Shown here: positions 58,881 to 64,000 of the stretch, in pieces
How the letters are laid out: each line of letters starts with the position of its first letter
How positions within the stretch are numbered: the first letter of the stretch is position 1
Assembly (NCBI RefSeq): GCF_011170125.1
Contig: NZ_BLLN01000003.1
Coordinates: forward strand, 1,246,001-1,310,000
Direction: 5' to 3'
DNA: 64,000 nucleotides
Origin: Streptomyces diastaticus subsp. diastaticus
Lineage (GTDB): Bacteria; Actinomycetota; Actinomycetes; Streptomycetales; Streptomycetaceae
Made by a program: the position numbers and the translations under genes
The notes under the pieces: generated by a model
What the model was told of the DNA's origin: nothing
Seen by the model: the letters and a program-made list of their open reading frames with translations, nothing else
The model's database searches: none

Positions 58881-60863
58881 ATGTCGACCGCCGCACCCCA
58901 GCCCCAGCCGCTCTGGCAGCCCAGCGAGGAGCGCGTCGCGCAAGCCGCGGTGACCCGTTTCCAGAGCTGGGCGGCCGAGCGCCACGGCGCGCCCGCCGAA
59001 GGCGGCTACCCGGCCCTGCACCGCTGGTCCGTCGAGGAGCTCGACACGTTCTGGCAGGCCGTCACCGAATGGTTCGACGTGCGCTTCGACACCCCGGCCG
59101 AGCGGGTGCTGGGGGAGCGGTCCATGCCGGGCGCCCAGTGGTTCCCCGGCGCCACCCTGAACTACGCCGAGCACGCGCTGCGCGCCGCCGCCGGCCGGCC
59201 CGACGCCCCCGCCCTCCTGCACGTGGACGAGACCGGCACCGTCGACCCGGTCCCGTGGGCCGAGCTGCGCCGCCAGGTCGGCTCGCTCGCCGCCGAGCTG
59301 CGCGCCCTCGACGTGCGGCCCGGCGACCGGGTCAGCGGCTACCTGCCCAACATTCCCCAGGCCGTCGTCGCCCTGCTCGCCTCCGCGGCCGTCGGAGCCG
59401 TCTGGACCTCCTGCGCCCCCGACTTCGGCGCCCGCAGCGTCCTCGACCGCTTCCAGCAGGTCGAACCCGTGGTGCTGTTCACGGTCGACGGCTACCGCTA
59501 CGGCGGCAAGGAGCACGACCGCCGCGACACCGTCGCCGAACTCCGCGCGGCCCTGCCCTCCCTGCGCGCCGTCGTCCACGTCCCGCTGCTCGGCACGCCC
59601 GCTCCCGAGGGCGCCCGCGACTGGGCCGACCTGGTCGCAGCGGACACCGAGCCGGTCTTCACCCCGGTCCCGTTCGACCACCCGCTGTGGGTCCTCTACT
59701 CCTCCGGTACGACCGGCCTGCCCAAGGCCATCGTCCAGTCGCAGGGCGGCATCCTCGTCGAACACCTCAAGCAGCTCGGCCTCCACTGCGACCTGGGCCC
59801 CGAGGACCGCTTCTTCTGGTACACCTCCACCGGCTGGATGATGTGGAACTTCCTCGTCTCCGGCCTCCTCACCGGCACCACCGTCGTCCTCTACGACGGC
59901 AGCCCGGGTCACCCGGACACCGGCGCCCAGTGGCGCGTGGCCGAACGCACCGGCACCACCCTCTACGGCACCTCCGCGGCGTACGTCATGGCCTGCCGCA
60001 AGGCCGGTGTCCACCCCGCCCGCGACCACGACCTCTCCCGCGTCCAGTGCGTCGCCACCACCGGTTCCCCTCTGCCCCCGGACGGTTTCCGCTGGCTCCA
60101 CGACGAGTTCGCCGAGGCCGGGTCCGACCTGTGGATCGCCTCCGTCAGCGGCGGCACCGACGTGTGCAGCTGCTTCGCGGGTGCCGTGCCCACCCTGCCC
60201 GTACACATCGGCGAACTCCAGGCCCCCGGCCTCGGCACCGACCTCCAGGCCTGGGACCCCGCCGGACGGCCGCTGACCGAGGAGGTCGGCGAACTGGTCG
60301 TCACCAACCCCATGCCGTCCATGCCGGTCCGCTTCTGGAACGACCCCGACGGCAGCCGCTACCACGACAGCTACTTCGACACCTACGAGGGCGTCTGGCG
60401 GCACGGCGACTGGATCACCGTCACCGACCGCGGCTCCGTCGTCATCCACGGCCGCTCCGACTCCACCCTGAACCGCCAGGGCGTCCGCATGGGCTCGGCC
60501 GACATCTACGAGGTCGTGGAGCGGCTCCCGGAGATCCGCGAATCCCTGGTCATCGGCGTCGAACAGCCCGACGGCGGCTACTGGATGCCGCTCTTCGTCC
60601 ACCTCGTCGACGGCGCCACCCTCGACGACTCCCTGCGCGAGTCCGTCAAGAAGGCGATCCGCCACAGCCTCTCCCCGCGCCACGTCCCGGACGAGATCAT
60701 CGAGGTCCCCGGCGTCCCCCACACCCTCACCGGCAAACGCATCGAGGTGCCCGTCAAACGCCTGATGCAGGGCACCCCCCTGGAGAAGGCCGTCAACCCG
60801 GGCTCCGTCGACCGCCTGGACCTCCTCCAGCACTACGCCGACCTGGCCCGCGACCGCGGCTGA
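58881..60863 (+). CDS. Acetoacetate-CoA ligase
   Basis: A 660-residue AMP-forming ligase that makes acetoacetyl-CoA from acetoacetate, ATP and CoA. Recognised from the acetoacetyl-CoA synthetase start (PLWQPSEERVAQAAVTRFQSW), MPGAQWFPGATLNYAEHAL and the AMP-binding P-loop LYSSGTTGLPKAIVQSQGG. FFWYTSTGWMMWNFLVSGLL, SVSGGTDVCSCFAGAVPTLP and the hinge region HGRSDSTLNRQGVRMG follow, with the catalytic Lys in HTLTGKRIEVPVKRL near residue 615. Length fits the family. Start is the ATG at 58881 after GGGAG. Likely used to recover ketone-type or PHB-derived carbon. Confidence 0.92.
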   Translation: MSTAAPQPQPLWQPSEERVAQAAVTRFQSWAAERHGAPAEGGYPALHRWSVEELDTFWQAVTEWFDVRFDTPAERVLGERSMPGAQWFPGATLNYAEHALRAAAGRPDAPALLHVDETGTVDPVPWAELRRQVGSLAAELRALDVRPGDRVSGYLPNIPQAVVALLASAAVGAVWTSCAPDFGARSVLDRFQQVEPVVLFTVDGYRYGGKEHDRRDTVAELRAALPSLRAVVHVPLLGTPAPEGARDWADLVAADTEPVFTPVPFDHPLWVLYSSGTTGLPKAIVQSQGGILVEHLKQLGLHCDLGPEDRFFWYTSTGWMMWNFLVSGLLTGTTVVLYDGSPGHPDTGAQWRVAERTGTTLYGTSAAYVMACRKAGVHPARDHDLSRVQCVATTGSPLPPDGFRWLHDEFAEAGSDLWIASVSGGTDVCSCFAGAVPTLPVHIGELQAPGLGTDLQAWDPAGRPLTEEVGELVVTNPMPSMPVRFWNDPDGSRYHDSYFDTYEGVWRHGDWITVTDRGSVVIHGRSDSTLNRQGVRMGSADIYEVVERLPEIRESLVIGVEQPDGGYWMPLFVHLVDGATLDDSLRESVKKAIRHSLSPRHVPDEIIEVPGVPHTLTGKRIEVPVKRLMQGTPLEKAVNPGSVDRLDLLQHYADLARDRG

Positions 60864-60885
60864 ACCCCGTCCCGCCCCCGCTCGG

Positions 60886-60944
60886 CCCTCACTGTCAGTG
60901 AGGGTGATTACGGTGAGTGAGCAAGTTCGTACCGCTCACTCACC
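60886..60944 (+). promoter_or_regulatory. Two nested CTCACT/AGTGAG inverted repeats
   Basis: CCCTCACTGTCAGTGAGGG at 60886-60904 is a 9-bp-arm palindrome, and GGTGAGTGAGC at 60912-60922 pairs with GCTCACTCACC at 60934-60944 (11 bp, 11-base spacer). Both use the AGTGAG hexamer. The first may end the ligase transcript; the second sits 13 bases before the next gene start, within its likely 5' leader, with CAGGGGG as the ribosome site. An operator role (BldD-like AGTGA...TCAC pattern) is inferred. Confidence 0.55.
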
Positions 60945-60957
60945 AGGGGGACCCCGC

Positions 60958-61845
60958 ATGACCACCACCCAGCCGAGCCCGCGCCAGCTGCTGCGCCGCG
61001 AGATCACCGGCACCCTCGGACTGATCGCCTCGGCCGCCGACTTCGCGGCCATGCGCCGCTACCGCACCTTCCCCTTCGACGACCACACCACCTACCTCCG
61101 GCAGGCCGAGGACCTGCTGTGCTCCCGCGCCGCCCAGGGCCGCACCACCTCGGTGGTCCTCTTCGACCCCGACGAGTTCGCCCGCTTCTGCGCCCAGGAA
61201 GGACGCGACCCGAACACCGCCGACAGCCGTGCGCGCTACACCGCGGAGGCGGCCGCCCTCGGCCCCTGCCTCCTCCACGAGGGCGAGCCCCTCCCCGAAC
61301 TGCTCCAGAGCCTCCTCGCGGAATCCCTCCGCCAGGCCACCTGGGAGTACGCCACCGACCTCCTGGAGGACCTGGGAGCCTGCCCACGCTGCTCCACCCC
61401 CCTCGCCCACCACGCCCAGAACCAAGCCGGACACCTCCTGCGGGCGGTCCTCGACACCACGGCCCCGGGCCACCACCAGCTCGTCTGCTCCCTCACCACC
61501 GCCGGCCGCACTCTGCTCGCGGCCCTGCACGCCGACACCCGTACCGCCGGCGAGGCCTTCATCGACCACGAGGAGTCCGTCGACTTCACCGTCCTGCTCG
61601 CCTGCGCCCTCGCCCTGCCCGCACCGGCGGGACTCGTCATGCGCAGCCGGGTCGAGGGACAGCCCGAGGAGGTCCGCGGCTGGCGGCTGCGCGCGGGCCG
61701 AGCCCAGCCGCTGACCGCCGCCGAGGTCTTCGACGCCTACTGCACCGACGCGGTCACCGGCGAACCGGTCGCCCCCGAACCGGGCGTCGAGTACCGCGCG
61801 GGCACCCCGCTCGACGACGACCACGGCCGGAGCCCCTGCCACTGA
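60958..61845 (+). CDS. Conserved hypothetical protein, CxxC-containing
   Basis: A 295-residue soluble protein of unknown function. It starts MTTTQPSPRQLLRREITGTLGLIASAADFAAMRRYRTFPFDDHTTYLRQAEDLL. It contains VVLFDPDEFARFCAQEGRDP, a central CPRCSTPLAHHAQNQAG (possible zinc pair with the two His) and an acidic C-terminus. No enzyme family is recognised. The ATG at 60958 follows CAGGGGG. Its leader holds a strong inverted repeat, so it is probably regulated, and a 17-bp hairpin terminates it before ptsI. Confidence 0.68.
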   Translation: MTTTQPSPRQLLRREITGTLGLIASAADFAAMRRYRTFPFDDHTTYLRQAEDLLCSRAAQGRTTSVVLFDPDEFARFCAQEGRDPNTADSRARYTAEAAALGPCLLHEGEPLPELLQSLLAESLRQATWEYATDLLEDLGACPRCSTPLAHHAQNQAGHLLRAVLDTTAPGHHQLVCSLTTAGRTLLAALHADTRTAGEAFIDHEESVDFTVLLACALALPAPAGLVMRSRVEGQPEEVRGWRLRAGRAQPLTAAEVFDAYCTDAVTGEPVAPEPGVEYRAGTPLDDDHGRSPCH

Positions 61846-61848
61846 CGA

Positions 61849-61887
61849 CGGCAGGGGCGTCCTCCCGGCCGGAGGACGCCCCTGCCG
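61849..61887. terminator. Strong bidirectional terminator
   Basis: A perfect 17-bp stem (61849-61865 with 61871-61887) and a 5-base loop CGGCC, starting 4 bases after the stop of the unknown gene and 32 bases before the ptsI stop. It serves both convergent genes. Confidence 0.8.
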
Positions 61888-61918
61888 CGAACCCGGGGCG
61901 GCCACCCCGGCCCCGGGA

Positions 61919-63589
61919 TCACTCGCCGGAGAGCACCGCCCGCGCCGCCGCCCGCGCCTCGTCCGCGGACTCGGTGGCCCGCGCCGCGGCGGCGGCCCGC
62001 TCGCACTGCGCCAGCGTGTACTTGGCCAGCGCCGCCCGCACGTACGGGATCGAGGCCGCGCCCATCGACAAGGAGGTGACCCCCAGACCGGTCAGTACAC
62101 AGGCCAGCAGCGGGTCGGAGGCGGCCTCGCCGCACACCCCGCAGCTCTTCCCCTCGGCCCGCCCCGCCTCGGCCGCCAGCGCGACCAGGTCGAGCAGCGC
62201 CGGCTGCCACGGGTCCTGGAGCCGCGACACCGCTCCCACCTGCCGGTCGGCGGCGAAGGTGTACTGCGCCAGGTCGTTGGTGCCCAGCGACAGGAACTCC
62301 ACCTCCTGGAGCACGGACCGCGCCCGCAGCGCAGCCGAGGGGATCTCCACCATCGCCCCGAACTTGGCGTGCAGCCCGGCCGCCCGGCACGCGTCGGCGA
62401 ACGCCCTGGCGTCCGCCCGGTCGGCGACCATCGGCGCCATGACCTCCAGGTGCACCGGCAGCCCCTCGGCCGCCCGCGCCAGCGCGGTCAACTGCGTCCG
62501 CAGCACGTCCGGATGGTCGAGCAGACTGCGCAGTCCCCGCACCCCTAGCGCCGGATTCGGCTCGTCGGCCGGCGTCAGGAAGTCCAGCGGCTTGTCCGCC
62601 CCGGCGTCCAGCACCCGCACCACGACCCGCCCTTGCGGGAACGCCTCCAGCACCTGCCGGTACGCGGCCGTCTGCTTCTCCTCCGACGGCGCCCGGGTGC
62701 CGTCGTCCAGGAAGAGGAACTCGGTCCGGAACAGCCCGACCCCCTCCGCCCCCGCCTCGACCGCCGCCGCCACGTCACCGGGACCTCCGATGTTGGCCAG
62801 CAGCGGCACGGTGTGGCCGTCCGAGGTCGCGCCCGGACCGCTCGCCGCAGACAGCGCCGCCCTGCGGGCCGCCGCGTCCGCCTCCAGCGCCGCCCGCTTC
62901 TCGGCGCTCGGGTCCACGAAGACCTCGCCGGAACTGCCGTCGATCGCGATCTCGGTCCCTTCGCCCAGCTCCCCGGCGCCCGGCAGTGCCACGATCGCCG
63001 GGACGCCGAGCGCCCGCGCCAGAATCGCGCTGTGGCTGGTCGGCCCGCCCTCCTCGGTCACGAAACCGAGGACCAGCGTCGGATCGAGCAGCGCGGTGTC
63101 CGCCGGTGCCAGATCCCGCGCGATCAGGATGTACGGCTCGTCGCTGTCCGGCACCCCCGGCATCGGCACGCCCAGCAGCCGCGCCACGATCCGGTTCCGC
63201 ACGTCGTCCAGGTCCGCGACCCGGCCCGCCAGATACTCACCGGCCCCCGCCAGCAGTGCCCGGTACGAGGCGAAGGCGTCGTAGACGGCACGTTCGGCGG
63301 TGCTGCCCACCGCGATCCGCCGCTCCACGTCGGCGATCAGCTCCGGGTCCTGCGCCATCATGGCCTGGGCCTCCAGCACGCCCTGGGCCTCGCCGCCCGC
63401 CAGGTTGCCGCGCGCCGTCAGATCGGCGGCGACCGCCTCCACGGCCCGCCGCGCCCGGGCCTGCTCGCGCTCCGCCTCCCCGGCGGGGATCTGCTTGGCC
63501 GGCGGCTCCAGCACCGCCGTCCCCATGTGCCGTACCTCGCCGATCGCCACTCCGTGGCTCACGCCGACGCCTCGCAGCGTTGTCTCCAT
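61919..63589 (-). CDS. ptsI: PTS enzyme I (phosphoenolpyruvate-protein phosphotransferase)
   Basis: A 556-residue Enzyme I, the first component of the sugar phosphotransferase system. METTLRGVGVSHGVAIGEV opens the HPr-binding/phosphohistidine half. The active His lies in EEGGPTSHSAILARALGVPAIV near residue 190. The C-terminal PEP-binding barrel has LFRTEFLFLDDGTRAPSEEKQ, MVEIPSAALRA and the Cys-containing KSCGVCGEAASDP. Length fits. It passes phosphate to HPr and then to EIIA-Crr, encoded 75 bases upstream on the same strand. The ptsH gene is not in the window. Confidence 0.95.
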   Translation of the reverse strand: METTLRGVGVSHGVAIGEVRHMGTAVLEPPAKQIPAGEAEREQARARRAVEAVAADLTARGNLAGGEAQGVLEAQAMMAQDPELIADVERRIAVGSTAERAVYDAFASYRALLAGAGEYLAGRVADLDDVRNRIVARLLGVPMPGVPDSDEPYILIARDLAPADTALLDPTLVLGFVTEEGGPTSHSAILARALGVPAIVALPGAGELGEGTEIAIDGSSGEVFVDPSAEKRAALEADAAARRAALSAASGPGATSDGHTVPLLANIGGPGDVAAAVEAGAEGVGLFRTEFLFLDDGTRAPSEEKQTAAYRQVLEAFPQGRVVVRVLDAGADKPLDFLTPADEPNPALGVRGLRSLLDHPDVLRTQLTALARAAEGLPVHLEVMAPMVADRADARAFADACRAAGLHAKFGAMVEIPSAALRARSVLQEVEFLSLGTNDLAQYTFAADRQVGAVSRLQDPWQPALLDLVALAAEAGRAEGKSCGVCGEAASDPLLACVLTGLGVTSLSMGAASIPYVRAALAKYTLAQCERAAAAARATESADEARAAARAVLSGE

Positions 63590-63664
63590 CTCACCGTCTC
63601 CGCTCGTGCGGCGTGCCCGCCGCGTTGGATGTGGTCGCCCGCCGGACACCGGCGCCGGGAGCGG

Positions 63665-64000
63665 TCAGTTCCAGCTGAACAGCGGCCGGCCCGCCTGTAC
63701 GTCCCCATCCTCGCGAACACCGGACAGCTGGTCGGCGACCGCCTCCAGCGCCACCACCGGGCAGACCGGCGACTTCCCGGCGCCCTCCACGGCGGAGGGG
63801 TCCCAGCGCACCACGGGCTGGCCCTGCGCCACGGTGTCGCCCTTGCGTACCAGCAACTCGAACCCCTCACCGTTGAGCTGCACGGTGTCGATGCCGAGGT
63901 GGGTGAGCACCCCGCGCCCCGTCTCGTCCACCACGACGAACGCGTGCGGGTGCAGGGAGACCACGACGCCGGCGACCGGGGAGACCGCCTCCGAGGGCTC
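63665..64000 (-). CDS. crr: PTS glucose-type EIIA component (partial)
   Basis: The C-terminal 111 residues of a EIIA-Glc-type protein; the start lies beyond the window's right end. The visible segment EAVSPVAGVVVSLHPHAFVVVDETGRGVLTHLGIDTVQLNGEGFELLVRKGD contains the phospho-acceptor His in THLGIDTV and the second active-site His in HPHAF. It receives phosphate from HPr and passes it to a membrane EIIBC. Paired with ptsI as in S. coelicolor. The GSV-like linker and termini look normal. Confidence 0.93.
   Translation of the reverse strand, partial: EPSEAVSPVAGVVVSLHPHAFVVVDETGRGVLTHLGIDTVQLNGEGFELLVRKGDTVAQGQPVVRWDPSAVEGAGKSPVCPVVALEAVADQLSGVREDGDVQAGRPLFSWN

Noticed and set aside
1..64000. 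CRISPR arrays, prophage, insertion sequences, biosynthetic gene cluster
   Set aside because: No spaced repeat arrays, integrase, transposase, phage structural genes or PKS/NRPS-type genes were seen on either strand.

Overview
The window is about 64 kb of very GC-rich chromosome from a Streptomyces-type actinomycete. The codon usage (almost every third base G or C), an rbpA gene with a sigma-R-type promoter, a Cvn conservon, a DasR-like site at a chitinase, leaderless start sites and a ptsI/crr pair all point there. From memory, the gene order resembles the S. coelicolor core region running from crr/ptsI to rib/his. I see no phage, insertion sequence, CRISPR array, rRNA or tRNA. Most of the window is conserved core, with a few decayed loci.

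Layout: (1) 0.2-2.8 kb, a davA-davB-like pair for lysine catabolism through 5-aminovaleramide, then a DUF5995 gene. (2) 3.6-11.6 kb, a LysR/EamA divergent pair, an NCS2 permease, a thioesterase, an MFS exporter with a divergent ROK regulator and a clear palindrome between them, and an NAD(P)-binding protein. (3) 11.7-18 kb, an FMN riboswitch followed by ribD-ribE-ribM-ribBA-ribH, then hisE-hisG and a PH-domain membrane protein. Riboflavin synthesis and uptake are therefore under one switch. (4) 18-31.3 kb, an orphan TPR-AAA+ ATPase, a small P-loop kinase, a secreted C39-like protease, a GH18 chitinase, an acyl-CoA dehydrogenase, an AsnC regulator, an amidohydrolase, ppm1, fxsA and rbpA. (5) 31.5-38.6 kb, a UMF1-type MFS protein, GDPD and YczE with a divergent MocR regulator (YczR type), an FtsK-like membrane ATPase and an ankyrin protein. 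(6) 38.9-47.9 kb, a HEAT-repeat protein and then a three-gene SMC/kleisin/winged-helix operon that looks like JetABC (Wadjet) or MksFEB. No JetD/MksG nuclease gene is visible beside it. (7) 47.9-54.4 kb, about 1 kb of apparently decayed DNA, a two-helix membrane protein and a cvnABCD conservon. (8) 54.5-64 kb, a DUF962 protein, a VanX-type dipeptidase, a Nudix hydrolase, a broken DUF4037 gene, a GH31 glycosidase gene that has lost its catalytic middle, acetoacetyl-CoA synthetase, an unknown 295-residue protein with repeated CTCACT/AGTGAG elements upstream, ptsI, and crr running off the end.

The best candidate for an undescribed system is the condensin-like operon at 40.7-47.9 kb. Its ATPase, kleisin-like and small winged-helix-like components can be recognised from sequence, but the nuclease partner that defines plasmid-cleaving Wadjet is missing. 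It could be a stand-alone condensin, or a defence complex with an unknown effector. All assignments were made by eye from family motifs, and no database search was run.
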